Program-made: the position numbers and the translations under genes | The notes under the pieces: generated by a model | Database searches by the model: none | Seen by the model: the letters and a program-made list of their open reading frames with translations, nothing else | Told to the model about the DNA's origin: nothing | DNA from: JASMTM01 sp964441735 | Lineage (GTDB): Bacteria; Thermotogota; Thermotogae; Petrotogales; Kosmotogaceae | Length of the DNA: 64,000 nt | Reading direction: 5' to 3' | Assembly: GCA_964441735.1 (NCBI GenBank) | Contig: CAYTVB010000008.1 | Span: 1 to 64,000, forward strand | In this document: piece by piece, positions 1-9,451 of the stretch | Position numbering within the stretch: position 1 is the first letter of the stretch | Layout of the letters: the number at the start of each line of letters is the position of its first letter

Positions 1-30
1 GATTCTCGTCTTCTAGGTTTTTCTCGTGTT

Positions 31-60
31 TTAAGGAATGCTCTGTCAGAGCCTCCTTAA
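31..60. other. Stem-loop upstream of the short repeats
   Basis: The arms TTAAGGA and TCCTTAA enclose GCTCTG-t-CAGAGC, giving an almost continuous stem with one small internal mismatch. There is no clear T-tract on either side, so it is not a typical terminator. It may be the 3' end of a gene lying outside the window or part of the repeat block that follows. Confidence 0.4.
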
Positions 61-152
61 CGAATGTAATGAGTGGCTGCAAGCGTCGTTGAATGAGCGT
101 AGCGAGTGACTCCAAGCGTCTTGAGTGAACGAAGTGAGCGCCTTCAAGCGTC
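61..152. repeat. Three degenerate tandem repeats of about 27-33 bp
   Basis: Three consecutive units each end in CAAGCGTC (61-87, 88-120, 121-152) and carry a variable GAATG/GAACG...GAGTG-type core. The units differ by substitutions and small length changes. No reading frame accounts for them. They look like a dispersed intergenic repeat of the genome rather than a CRISPR, because spacers of constant length are absent. Confidence 0.6.
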
Positions 153-205
153 ATTTTTTTGATTACCCAGCACCCAACAGCTATCAACTAAAATGTATTT
201 TGGTT

Positions 206-577
206 TTAATTTTCTTTGTTTTCAACCAGCTGGATGTCAATGCCATTGGGGTCGCTGATAAAGAAGAAACTGATTGATGGATTTGGTGAGAAGGGACCTC
301 TTTTTATTGTTATTCCTTTATCTTTTAAATACTCCATTGTTTGATCCAGTGAATCGACCTGAAAGCCAATTGAGATGCCTTCAGTATTAATTCTATTATT
401 GCTGTTTTTATCATCTATTAGTTCGATTTTGGGTTTATTTTCTTCGCCAAGCATGGCAATTTCAATGTTTTCGCCCGCTTTGAACCTGCTAGCAATTTTC
501 AAACCAAGCAAACCGTGATAGAACTTCAATGATTCTTCCAAATCATTAACTTGAATGGTTATCCAGCAAAATTCCAT
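206..577 (-). CDS. VOC (glyoxalase/bleomycin resistance) family protein
   Basis: A 123-residue protein with the single beta-alpha-beta-beta-beta module pair of the vicinal oxygen chelate superfamily. It opens with ITIQVNDLEESLKFYHGLLG, the usual first strand and helix, and ends with ISDPNGIDIQLVE, the usual last strands. Family members are metal-dependent isomerases, dioxygenases or drug-binding proteins; nothing here fixes the substrate. An AAGGAGG site precedes the ATG. It lies 22 bases after the GH3 gene on the same strand and is probably co-transcribed with it. Family call is firm, function open. Confidence 0.8.
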   Translation of the reverse strand: MEFCWITIQVNDLEESLKFYHGLLGLKIASRFKAGENIEIAMLGEENKPKIELIDDKNSNNRINTEGISIGFQVDSLDQTMEYLKDKGITIKRGPFSPNPSISFFFISDPNGIDIQLVENKEN

Positions 578-599
578 AACAAAACCTCCTTAGTGTTTA

Positions 600-3104
600 T
601 TATGCATGTTTATCCAATTCATATTCCTGCGCTAGTCTGCTGTAAATAATGATTTTGAGTACATTGGAAGCACAGCGTTGAATGTCTATTTTTTCAATCG
701 TTCCGTTCTTTAACCCAGCAAGAATCTCTTTTTTATAGTACCTGCCTCCGGGCATAATTAAATCATTACCTGCTTTCATGCACAACGCATTATCTGCCAG
801 CCCTCTGGCAGTGGAATACCAGTCAGTCATTACCACACCGTCAAAGCCCCATTCATTACGTAGCACTTTTGTACACAAATCATGGCTGTTTGGGGTATAG
901 ATTCCATTTAATCGGTTATAACCTGTCATTACGCCTTTTGGATTTGCTTCACGCACTGCAATTTCGAATCCCCATAAATAAATCTCACGCAATGCTCGTT
1001 CGTTAACATTGCTGGAGACTTTCATGCGGTTATCTTCCTGGTTGTTGGCACAAAAATGTTTTATCGTCACATAATTACCTTCAATACTTTGAATTCCTCT
1101 GGTAATAGCTGCAGCCAGTTTACCAGAAAGATAAGGATCTTCGCTGTAATATTCAAAGTTACGTCCGCAAAGTGGATTACGATGGATATTCATCGCAGGT
1201 GCAAGCCAATAGGTAATTCCATATTCGGACATTTCAACACTTACTGCCCGTCCTATTTCCTCAAGTAATTCAGTATTCCAGGTTTGAGCCAGTGCGAGTT
1301 CAACAGGAAAAGCTGTTGTAAACTGATAGATTAATCTGTCTTTTTCAGGTTTTCCGAAGATGTGTTTTTTCAACAATTTGGGGAAAAAGTTAAAGATGTC
1401 CAGGTGTGGTTCAATCATTTTTATTCTTCCTTTTTTGTTGACAGAAGAGATTTTTTGTAAGCGTAATCCAGCTGGACCATCAGCCAGGGCGATATTCATG
1501 ATCCCCTTCTTCACCAGTTTAGAAGTAGTGTAGCCGGCTGCACCGGGTGCGTTGAAGTAATTTTTGTTGAATAAACTGGATTTTGCACCCGGTCCAACCA
1601 CGAGCTCAATCATTTCCTTGATGCCCAGTTTACTCATAAGCCTGGTTACTTTTTCATCACTGTACACAGGAGGGCTTTTGTATTCATGCTCTGTGGTTTG
1701 AAAACTAGAAGGATTGATCGTGATTCTTTTTATCTCTGATAAATCATCATTATAACCAACTTCAGGAGCACTAATCTCTTTTATCTGTGATTGTGGTTTA
1801 CACACATTCTTATGTCTGGAAAGGATTATATTCCTGTCCAGTGTTAAAACTGTACAAGGTTTTGTGTTTCTGGAAGAGTTACCAAGGCGAACTATGTAAT
1901 CTCCCTGTTCTAAGACGAAGCTGGCATTTTCTTCATCGTAGCTTTTTAACGATGTTAGGTAGATTTTTAGTTCCATTTCCTGGGTTTCCCCGGGTTTTAG
2001 TTCTCTGGTTTTGGTGAATGCAACAAGTCTCTGGTACTCTTTCTTCAGTTTATTCCGGGGACAGCTCACATACAGCTGAACGACTTCCTTTCCAGAAAAT
2101 TTGTCGCCCGTGTTTTTTACTTTAGCTTTTACAGCAAGGTTTGTTTTATCGATCTCTGCATTAATAAATGAAATGTCAAATGTTGTATAGCTGAATCCAT
2201 ATCCGAATTCGTATTGTGGTTCAACGTTGAATGTATCAAAATATCTGTATCCAACATATATACCTTCTTTGTAATATTCGTTGTCTAAATTCCCATTTAA
2301 GTAGCTATATTCGCGAGCGAAGGGAATATCATCGTATTTCTTTGGCCAGGTATCCACGAGTTTTCCAGAGGGCGATACCTTACCTGAAATAAGATCTGCA
2401 AAGGCTGTTCCACCCTCCGTACCCTGCTGGCAGAAAAATATCAGGGCGTTAATGCCCTGAATCTCATCGATGAAACTCAGGTCAAATGGTGCTCCTACAT
2501 TTACAACAACGATTGTATTTTTATAGGATTTTGCACATTTTTCTATATTTCTTCTTTCTGTATCGGATAAATTATAGTCATTCTCATCCAATTTTCTGTC
2601 AGAGCCCTCTCCTGATTGTCTTGCAACAACATAAATGCAGGTGCTGGTTTCACTGCTCTCAATATCATCGGTTGTGATTTCTCTTCCACGGGGATATCTG
2701 AAGGGTGTTTTCATTAATTCGCTCAGGTTGTACACATTAAAAATATTCACTTTACTAGATATTTCTTCATCGTAATTTTCCTTCCTTTTTTTGAACAGGC
2801 TATTGTAATCATCGATCCATTTCTTCGTTGTTATTGTAAACCCGGCGCTTTCAAGTCCTTCAAGTATGTTGACGCTATGGCGCTCATTAACTTCTCCGGA
2901 ACCAGTTCCTCCTTTAATGGTTTTCTCTGCTCCGGCGCCGTAAAGTGCAATTTTATCGGGTTTTATTGGCAAAGCTCCATCATTTTCAAGAAGTACAATT
3001 CCTTCAACCGCAGCACGGTAAGCGAGTTCTCTATGTTCTTTTTCCCTCTTCGTTTCTGTATCATCTTCAACTGCTTTAGTTCTGACCACTCTTTTCCTGA
3101 ACAT
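600..3104 (-). CDS. GH3 family beta-glycosidase with permuted domain order
   Basis: An 834-residue glycoside hydrolase family 3 enzyme, probably a cytoplasmic beta-glucosidase or beta-xylosidase, since no signal peptide is seen. The order is unusual: the GH3 C-terminal alpha/beta sandwich comes first (about residues 30-270, with EGIVLLENDGALPI), then a fibronectin III-like domain (about 320-420, KEVVQLYVS), and the catalytic TIM barrel last (about 490-834). The nucleophile is Asp761 in GVVMTDW, and the conserved KHF is near residue 690. Such reversed enzymes are known from Ruminococcus and Butyrivibrio. The start has a GGAGG site nine bases upstream. Substrate preference cannot be read from the sequence. 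Confidence 0.9.
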   Translation of the reverse strand: MFRKRVVRTKAVEDDTETKREKEHRELAYRAAVEGIVLLENDGALPIKPDKIALYGAGAEKTIKGGTGSGEVNERHSVNILEGLESAGFTITTKKWIDDYNSLFKKRKENYDEEISSKVNIFNVYNLSELMKTPFRYPRGREITTDDIESSETSTCIYVVARQSGEGSDRKLDENDYNLSDTERRNIEKCAKSYKNTIVVVNVGAPFDLSFIDEIQGINALIFFCQQGTEGGTAFADLISGKVSPSGKLVDTWPKKYDDIPFAREYSYLNGNLDNEYYKEGIYVGYRYFDTFNVEPQYEFGYGFSYTTFDISFINAEIDKTNLAVKAKVKNTGDKFSGKEVVQLYVSCPRNKLKKEYQRLVAFTKTRELKPGETQEMELKIYLTSLKSYDEENASFVLEQGDYIVRLGNSSRNTKPCTVLTLDRNIILSRHKNVCKPQSQIKEISAPEVGYNDDLSEIKRITINPSSFQTTEHEYKSPPVYSDEKVTRLMSKLGIKEMIELVVGPGAKSSLFNKNYFNAPGAAGYTTSKLVKKGIMNIALADGPAGLRLQKISSVNKKGRIKMIEPHLDIFNFFPKLLKKHIFGKPEKDRLIYQFTTAFPVELALAQTWNTELLEEIGRAVSVEMSEYGITYWLAPAMNIHRNPLCGRNFEYYSEDPYLSGKLAAAITRGIQSIEGNYVTIKHFCANNQEDNRMKVSSNVNERALREIYLWGFEIAVREANPKGVMTGYNRLNGIYTPNSHDLCTKVLRNEWGFDGVVMTDWYSTARGLADNALCMKAGNDLIMPGGRYYKKEILAGLKNGTIEKIDIQRCASNVLKIIIYSRLAQEYELDKHA

Positions 3105-3162
3105 ATAATTATTCCTCCATCCCGTTTTCAGATTTTTATAGAATCAGTTCATTGAATAGATA

Positions 3163-3191
3163 ATTATCTTTTCAAATAAAAGTATATACAA
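3163..3191 (-). promoter_or_regulatory. Candidate promoter of the GH3 gene
   Basis: On the minus strand TTGTAT (3186-3191) and GATAAT (3163-3168) are separated by 17 bases and lie about 60 bases upstream of the GH3 start. This is a plausible sigma-70/sigma-A site found by eye. The rest of 3192-3397 shows no gene. Confidence 0.4.
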
Positions 3192-3397
3192 TTGTTAAAA
3201 ATAAATGGGAATATTTGTTAAGAGATTTATCTATAAATGTTTCACCAATCCGTTTTAATTTTGGCTTCAGTGAAAATGGAATGGAAATCAGCATAATATT
3301 CTAGCAGTAATATTTATACTCTGAAGTGCTTTGTGAAAAAATACAAGTGGAAAAAGGCCTCAAACTAAAAAAGCCCAGCGTAATGCAGGAGATTTTA

Positions 3398-6061
3398 TTA
3401 TATATTCTTCCTTCTTAACAGCTTAAACAACTCCATCACCAGCAGTACTGGTAATGCAAGGGCAAGAAGTGTTAGCCACTGCTTTAATGAAACTGGCTCT
3501 AATTCTAGTAAATTTTGTAACAGGGGTACATTCATTGCAATCAAATGTATTCCATGTGCACCTAGAACACCAAGAACAAGGAAGTAGTTTCTGCTTAAAG
3601 ATACAACGAAGGCAGAAGTTTTCTCCGATCTACAATTAAGAACATGCATATTTTGCATGAGAACAAACAACAGTAAAAGGAAATTCCTTGCCATGCTAAT
3701 CTCAACATCCTGAAAAAGCATATACATCCAAGATGAAAATGCAATTGCCCCCATTGTGAATCCAGATACAAGGGTTTCTTTTATCATTAGATTATCAAAT
3801 ATGTTATGTTCAGGTTTTCTGGGCGGTTCTTTCAAAACTCCGGGCTCACCCTTTTCAAAGGCCAGGGCAACGTCCTGAATGCCATTTGTTACAAGATTTA
3901 ACCAGAGTATTTGAACTGCAACAAGAGGCAGTGGCACGTTGAAAAGCACTGCAAGGACAAACAATAATAATTCTGCTGCTCCTGTAGAAATGAGTAGATA
4001 AATGACTTTTCTAACATTTGAGTATGCAAATCTTCCTTCTTCTATACCTGAAACAATTGAGGCAAAATTGTCGTCAGTGATGATTATTGATCCTGTATCC
4101 TTTGCTACATCAGTTCCTGAACCCATTGCAACGCCAATATTAGCTATTTGCAATGCTGGTGCATCGTTAACGCCATCCCCGGTTACAGCAACATAATGTC
4201 CGCTATCTTTTAGAGCTTCCACTATGTTTAGCTTTTGCACAGGCGAAACTCTGGCAAAAACGTTTGTGGAGCTCACTAATCTTATAAAATCCTCATCGTC
4301 AGCATTTCCTGTTTTATCAAGGTCCACTCCAGTTACAATATCATCATCCTGATCTGCTATACCCAGCTGAACAGCTATTGCTTTTGCAGTGGATGGATGG
4401 TCTCCTGTAATCATAATCACTTTCACTCCAGCTTCATGACATTCCTGAACAGCATCTTTTACTTCACTTCTTAAGGGGTCAATAAATCCTACGATTCCAA
4501 TAAATTGAAGATCTCTCAATTCATGCTCAATATCTTCAGAATAATGGATTTCTCCCCGCGCAAAAGCCAGTACACGATAACCCTTTTCTGTTAGTTCTAG
4601 AGCTTCTTTTTCTATTGCTTTTCGATCAAAATCTCTATCAGGGTCGTATGGATGTGAACACATAGCAAGTACCGTTTCTAACGCTCCTTTTACTGCAATC
4701 ATATGTTTTCCAGAGCTTTCATAAGAAGCTGCTGAAAAACGACGTTGAGATTCGTATGGTATTTCTTGAAGTATTTGCGTTTCTTCTTTGAGTTTAATTG
4801 GATTTATCCCTGCCTTGTAGCTCATCCCAAGAAGTGCAACATCCATGGCGTCCCCGCTTTTACGCCATGTATCGCCAGTTTTTTCGAGCGATCCTTCATT
4901 TGCTATACCAGCAATTTTTATAAGCTCAGTCAGCTCTTCATTATTTTCAATATTCGCGCCTATTATTTTTCCCTCACCATTGTATCCTTCGCCAGTGACT
5001 TCAAAATCCCTTCCAGAAGAAAGCCGAATCTTTCTGGCTGTTTGTTGATTCACCGTCAATGTTCCCGTTTTATCACTTGCTATAACGGTACAACTACCCA
5101 GGCTTTCCACCGCTTCCAATTTTCGAACAACAACCTTTCTTTTTGCCATCCTGCTGGTTGCAACTGAAAGAGCAACGGTAAGAGCAACCGGTAGTCCTTC
5201 AGGTATTGCAGAAACCGAAAGAGCTACTGCAAGGAAAAAAACACTCATCAATTCATAACCTTGAAAAAATCTAATTGAAGCAAAGATAACAGCAGCAACC
5301 AAAACAACATATGCAATTTTCTTTGTAAAACGTTCCATTCTTATTATCAAAGGTGCCTTGCCCTTTTCTGATTCGGACACTACTTCTGCTATCTTCCCTA
5401 TCTCAGTATCGGTTCCCGTTGCTACTACTACGCCTTTGCCTCTTCCTGTTATTATTATTGATCCAGCAAATGTCTGATTCTTTTTGTCACCAACTTCAAC
5501 ATCTTCAAATATCTGATCAGAATGTTTTTCTATTGCTGTGGATTCTCCCGTCAAAAAGGATTCATCTACTCTAAGATTATTTGTTTCAATTAACCGAATG
5601 TCTGCTGGAACTTTTTCTCCTGATTGAACGAGAACAATATCACCTGGAACAAGCTCTTTTGAATCTATTAATTCTGTTTTTCCGTTTCTTATCACCCGGG
5701 TTTCAGTTATCATTATTTTTAAAAGCGCTTCAGCGCTTTTCTCTGCCTTGTACTCCTGTACAGAACCTATGACAGCGTTAAGTAAAACAACTATCATTAT
5801 GAAAATAGCGTCATCTGGTTCACCAATTGCAGCAGAAACAAATCCTGCTACAAGCAATATATAAATTAGTGGATCTTTAAATTGATGCAAGATTATCTTT
5901 GCCAGAGAAACAGGCTTTTTTGATGGAAGCTCATTCATTCCAAACGTTTCTTTTCTCTTACTAAATTCTTCTTTACCAATACCCTGTTCTGATGTTTTTA
6001 GAGCTTCTAAAGTTTCATTAATTGATAGCTTATGCCAGTTATTTTTGTTTGACTCTTTCAT
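3398..6061 (-). CDS. P-type calcium-transporting ATPase (P2A type)
   Basis: An 887-residue membrane pump with all landmarks of a P2A (SERCA/PMR1-like) ATPase: an N-terminal cation ATPase domain (residues 1-80), the actuator loop TGES (171-174), the ion-binding M4 motif PEGLP (287-291), the phosphorylated Asp330 in DKTGT, and the hinge GDGVNDAP. Ten membrane helices are expected and the length is normal. The likely role is export of Ca2+ (or Mn2+) at the cost of ATP. It stands alone, with a divergent gene upstream. Ion specificity is inferred from family membership only. Confidence 0.88.
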   Translation of the reverse strand: MKESNKNNWHKLSINETLEALKTSEQGIGKEEFSKRKETFGMNELPSKKPVSLAKIILHQFKDPLIYILLVAGFVSAAIGEPDDAIFIMIVVLLNAVIGSVQEYKAEKSAEALLKIMITETRVIRNGKTELIDSKELVPGDIVLVQSGEKVPADIRLIETNNLRVDESFLTGESTAIEKHSDQIFEDVEVGDKKNQTFAGSIIITGRGKGVVVATGTDTEIGKIAEVVSESEKGKAPLIIRMERFTKKIAYVVLVAAVIFASIRFFQGYELMSVFFLAVALSVSAIPEGLPVALTVALSVATSRMAKRKVVVRKLEAVESLGSCTVIASDKTGTLTVNQQTARKIRLSSGRDFEVTGEGYNGEGKIIGANIENNEELTELIKIAGIANEGSLEKTGDTWRKSGDAMDVALLGMSYKAGINPIKLKEETQILQEIPYESQRRFSAASYESSGKHMIAVKGALETVLAMCSHPYDPDRDFDRKAIEKEALELTEKGYRVLAFARGEIHYSEDIEHELRDLQFIGIVGFIDPLRSEVKDAVQECHEAGVKVIMITGDHPSTAKAIAVQLGIADQDDDIVTGVDLDKTGNADDEDFIRLVSSTNVFARVSPVQKLNIVEALKDSGHYVAVTGDGVNDAPALQIANIGVAMGSGTDVAKDTGSIIITDDNFASIVSGIEEGRFAYSNVRKVIYLLISTGAAELLLFVLAVLFNVPLPLVAVQILWLNLVTNGIQDVALAFEKGEPGVLKEPPRKPEHNIFDNLMIKETLVSGFTMGAIAFSSWMYMLFQDVEISMARNFLLLLFVLMQNMHVLNCRSEKTSAFVVSLSRNYFLVLGVLGAHGIHLIAMNVPLLQNLLELEPVSLKQWLTLLALALPVLLVMELFKLLRRKNI

Positions 6062-6293
6062 TACGCTAACCTCACTTCAAAAAGGAAGGGCATTTATATT
6101 GATATCATACATGCTTATTAAAGCACTATGCAACAAGTAAGACAGTAAATTATGTTTTTTCAAATATCCTTTAAGTTTTTTAAATTTTACATTGTGTCTT
6201 AATTTTGTTTAGTAAAAGCTACATTAAGTATTACAATGGAGTTGAAGTATATAGATTGTTAACTTCTTGCAATCAAAATATTTGGGGGTTTTT

Positions 6294-7775
6294 ATGCCTT
6301 TAATAACTAAAAAAGTCTTCCTTGAGTTTTTAAAATGTCCTGTAAAAGGGTGGATAGAGTTAAACAATCCCCCAAAAGAAGATATTTCCCTTGCAGATAG
6401 ATACAGAATGGAAGAAGGCATAGAAATAGGGAAAAGGGCGCGTGAGCTTTTCCCGGAAGGAGTTTTGTTAGAAGAAAAAAACCCATTTATTGCAAAAGAT
6501 ATTACTGAATGTATGTTCAGAGATCAATCTTTTAATACGATTTATGAAGCGGCCTTTGTAGATGGAGATTTTGTAACAAGAGCAGACATCATTGAAGAAA
6601 CCCGGGAGAGCTTAAAAATATATGAGGTTAAATCCAGCAAAAGCGACACGAAGAAAATAAAAGACCTAATTAAGGACATTGCTTACACTGTTATGGTAGT
6701 AAAAGGCGCTGACTATAATGTTAATGAAGCTTCGCTTGTACTTCTGTCTGATAAGTACAGAAAGGGAATGTCCAATCAAAGTCTGTTCGAATTATATGAT
6801 GTTTTTAATGAAGTTCACAAATTAATCGAGATTTTTGTTCCCGAAAAAGAAAGAGCTGTTAAGATTTTAGATAATCTTGAAAAACCTGAATCAGAATTCA
6901 TCTACGAATGCAGAAATTGCGATTATTTAAAGGATTGTTTTAATCTGAATCGAGATAAGACGATTTTTGTCCTTCATAAGAAACATCACAGTCAGATCAA
7001 AAAGCTAATTGAACAGGGCAGGTATTTGCTTGAAGATTTAGATGAAGATGAACTTGAAAAAGATTTACACAGAAGGATTTACAGATCTTTAAAGGAAAAC
7101 AGGGTTATTGTTGATGATAAACCAGGGCTATGGAAAAAGCTGAATGAATTAGAATACCCCATAGGTTATCTTGATTTTGAAACTGTGGGTACAGCATTAC
7201 CCCTTTATGATGACCTGGGTCCCTATGAAAAACTTCCCTTTCAGTATTCACTTCATATAAAGAAATCTCCTCACTCACCTCTTAAACACGTGGATTATCT
7301 GTTCTTTGACCCTTCCGTCGACAAGTCAAAAAGACTTGCAGAAACGTTGGCTGGAGATACAGAAGAGATTAAAACCCTTATAGCCTATCACGATAGTTTT
7401 GAGAAGAGTGTAATAAGAAATCTTATTGAAAGAAATGGATATGATAAACAATTAAGAACAGAACTAAATGATATGTTAGATAAATTTGTAGACCTTGAAT
7501 TACTCGTCAAAGAGCACGTTTATCACCCGGACTTTCACGGAAGCTTTTCGATTAAGAAGGTATTACCCGCTCTGATCCCGGAGTTTTCATATGAAGGCAA
7601 GGCAATAAAAAACGGAGACGATGCATGCTATGTGTTCGCAAAGATGGCGCGGGGAGATTATTCAGAGCAAGAAATGGAGAAATTCAGAAAGGATCTTCTA
7701 GAGTACTGCAAAATGGACACACTTGCCATGGTAAAAATCCATGAAAAACTTATACAGATGTGTTCTAATTTCTAA
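6294..7775 (+). CDS. DUF2779 protein: Cas4-like Fe-S nuclease fused to a DEDD-type exonuclease domain
   Basis: A 493-residue protein. The N-terminal half has a PD-(D/E)XK nuclease pattern (Asp98 in TRADI, then Glu111-x-Lys113 in YEVKS). Cys15 together with Cys206, Cys209 and Cys215 gives the one-plus-three cysteine layout that holds a 4Fe-4S cluster in Cas4 and AddB nucleases. The C-terminal half has an RNase H-like exonuclease start (YLDFET, Asp294/Glu296) and a late YCKMD motif. The ATG at 6294 follows a GGGGG-rich site; an in-frame TTG 27 bases upstream is less likely. DNA or RNA end-processing is inferred. No CRISPR genes are nearby. Confidence 0.75.
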   Translation: MPLITKKVFLEFLKCPVKGWIELNNPPKEDISLADRYRMEEGIEIGKRARELFPEGVLLEEKNPFIAKDITECMFRDQSFNTIYEAAFVDGDFVTRADIIEETRESLKIYEVKSSKSDTKKIKDLIKDIAYTVMVVKGADYNVNEASLVLLSDKYRKGMSNQSLFELYDVFNEVHKLIEIFVPEKERAVKILDNLEKPESEFIYECRNCDYLKDCFNLNRDKTIFVLHKKHHSQIKKLIEQGRYLLEDLDEDELEKDLHRRIYRSLKENRVIVDDKPGLWKKLNELEYPIGYLDFETVGTALPLYDDLGPYEKLPFQYSLHIKKSPHSPLKHVDYLFFDPSVDKSKRLAETLAGDTEEIKTLIAYHDSFEKSVIRNLIERNGYDKQLRTELNDMLDKFVDLELLVKEHVYHPDFHGSFSIKKVLPALIPEFSYEGKAIKNGDDACYVFAKMARGDYSEQEMEKFRKDLLEYCKMDTLAMVKIHEKLIQMCSNF

Positions 7776-7783
7776 AAGTTCTA

Positions 7784-7865
7784 CTGTGAAAACTTTCCTT
7801 GCTTAAATTTTACTGTATAAATCTTTATTAAAGTAAGTATTATACAGAACAGGAAAATTTCACAG
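7784..7865. repeat. 82-bp imperfect palindrome (cruciform or long RNA hairpin)
   Basis: Outer arms CTGTGAAAACTTTCC (7784-7798) and GGAAAATTTCACAG (7852-7865) match apart from one extra base and one mismatch. Inner arms CTGTATAA (7813-7820) and TTATACAG (7840-7847) are perfect, and CTTTATTAAAG sits at the tip. It begins nine bases after the DUF2779 stop codon. The lack of a T-tract argues against an ordinary terminator. It may be a small mobile palindrome or an mRNA-stabilising element. Confidence 0.6.
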
Positions 7866-8064
7866 ACTTAATAAAATCTGTATACTGTTAACAGAGTTCC
7901 TTAAACAAAACTTAATAAATCCCTACAAATATTTGGTTACAGTTTTTTTGGGTCATCTGACAAAGTATGAACTCTGTAAACAGCTAAACAAATCAATATA
8001 AATTTTTATGATAATCCTGAGGTAAAAACTAAATTCTTTCTGCAAAACGATAGGAGGGTGCACA

Positions 8065-9402
8065 ATGAATATATTTGAAATAGTAGATAAACTAATAAAC
8101 AACAAGAAATGGGAACAACTTAGTAAGCTTATATCTGAGATGCCTGCACCTGAAGTGGCAGATTTACTTTTAAAATTAGACAAAAAGCAACGTGTTATTG
8201 TATTCAGAATAATACCTCGCCACTTTGCCGCAGAGGTTTTTTCTTACCTGGAATCGCACGAACGAGATGAGCTGTTACTGGACCTTACAGACACTGAAAC
8301 TCGTGAACTTCTATCCCATTTGAAGCCTGACGATAGGACAGCTTTATTCAGAGAATTACCCGGTCAGGTTACACAGAGGCTAATGAATTTACTGAATCCT
8401 GAAGATCTTGAAAAAGCAAAACAACTTCTTGGTTATCCTGAAGAAAGCATAGGAAGGTTGATGACACCAGACTACGTTGCAGTCAGGCCGGAATGGACCA
8501 TTGGTAAAGCCCTGGAACATATTAGAAATATTGGGAGAGATAGCGAGACAATAAATGTGATTTACATAACTGATAATACCTGGAAGCTACTGGATGTACT
8601 TGAATTGAGAAAATTTATTATCGCCAATCCTGAACAAAAGGTCTCAGAGATAATGGACTATAGATTTATAAGTATTGCCGCTTTTGAAGATCAAGAAAAG
8701 GCAGTGAAACTAATTCAGCTCTATGACCTTTTTGCACTTCCTGTGGTTGACAGTAATGGTGTTCTTCTTGGCATTGTTACCGTAGATGACGTCTTTGATA
8801 TAGCAGAAGAAGAAACCACAGAAGATTTCCAACTAACTGCAGCGGTCAAACCTTTGAAAACAAGCTATCAACATTCAAGCATCTGGTCTCTATTCACAAA
8901 ACGAATTGGCTGGCTTATGATGCTTATTCTTGTAAACCTTATATCATCCGGTGTTATTTCCGCTTTCGAAGAGACACTTTCATCCGCAATTGCACTGGCC
9001 TTTTTCATTCCTTTACTCATTGATAGTGGAGGAAATGCTGGCGCGCAATCAGCAACACTAATGGTTCGTGCCATAGCAACTGGCGATGTAAAAATGTCAA
9101 GATGGTTTTTCACAATATTGAAAGAACTAGCGATTGGTGCGGCTCTGGGAGTTACAATGGGATTAGCCAGCTGGTTACTTGGTTTCGTTAGAGGTGGAGT
9201 TGAGATAGGTTTTGTAGTTGGTTTATCAATGGTTTCAATAATTGTTGTTGCCAATCTAGTCGGTGCCATTTTGCCTTTTATACTGACAAAATTGAAAATG
9301 GATCCTGCTGTTGCAAGCAGTCCTCTTATTACAACAATCGTAGATGGACTTGGACTACTAATTTACTTTACTCTGGCAACTATATTAATCCCCCTAATGT
9401 AA
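8065..9402 (+). CDS. mgtE: MgtE-type magnesium transporter
   Basis: A 445-residue protein with the MgtE layout: an N-terminal helical Mg2+-sensing domain (about 1-125, with the repeats LLEL/ETRELLSHLKPDDRT), a CBS pair (about 130-250), a connecting helix, and five membrane segments (about 280-445). It carries the channel motif near DSGGNAGAQSATLMVRA. It forms a dimeric Mg2+ channel gated by cytoplasmic Mg2+. An AGGAGGGTG site sits before the ATG. The 289-base leader shows no sign of the conserved M-box riboswitch, so control is probably by protein gating. Confidence 0.95.
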   Translation: MNIFEIVDKLINNKKWEQLSKLISEMPAPEVADLLLKLDKKQRVIVFRIIPRHFAAEVFSYLESHERDELLLDLTDTETRELLSHLKPDDRTALFRELPGQVTQRLMNLLNPEDLEKAKQLLGYPEESIGRLMTPDYVAVRPEWTIGKALEHIRNIGRDSETINVIYITDNTWKLLDVLELRKFIIANPEQKVSEIMDYRFISIAAFEDQEKAVKLIQLYDLFALPVVDSNGVLLGIVTVDDVFDIAEEETTEDFQLTAAVKPLKTSYQHSSIWSLFTKRIGWLMMLILVNLISSGVISAFEETLSSAIALAFFIPLLIDSGGNAGAQSATLMVRAIATGDVKMSRWFFTILKELAIGAALGVTMGLASWLLGFVRGGVEIGFVVGLSMVSIIVVANLVGAILPFILTKLKMDPAVASSPLITTIVDGLGLLIYFTLATILIPLM

Positions 9403-9451
9403 CTGTGACCATTTTTGAAAAATTTAGCTACTTTGTTATTGAAAACTAGTT

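Noticed and set aside
61..152. CRISPR array
   Set aside because: Units vary in sequence and length, there are no uniform spacers, and no cas genes are nearby.
6104..6134. Minus-strand promoter TTGCAT/TATGAT for the P-type ATPase gene
   Set aside because: The spacer is 19 bases, which is too long to support it by eye alone.
7866..8064. M-box magnesium riboswitch before mgtE
   Set aside because: The leader lacks the conserved M-box core sequences and a clear terminator before the ribosome site.
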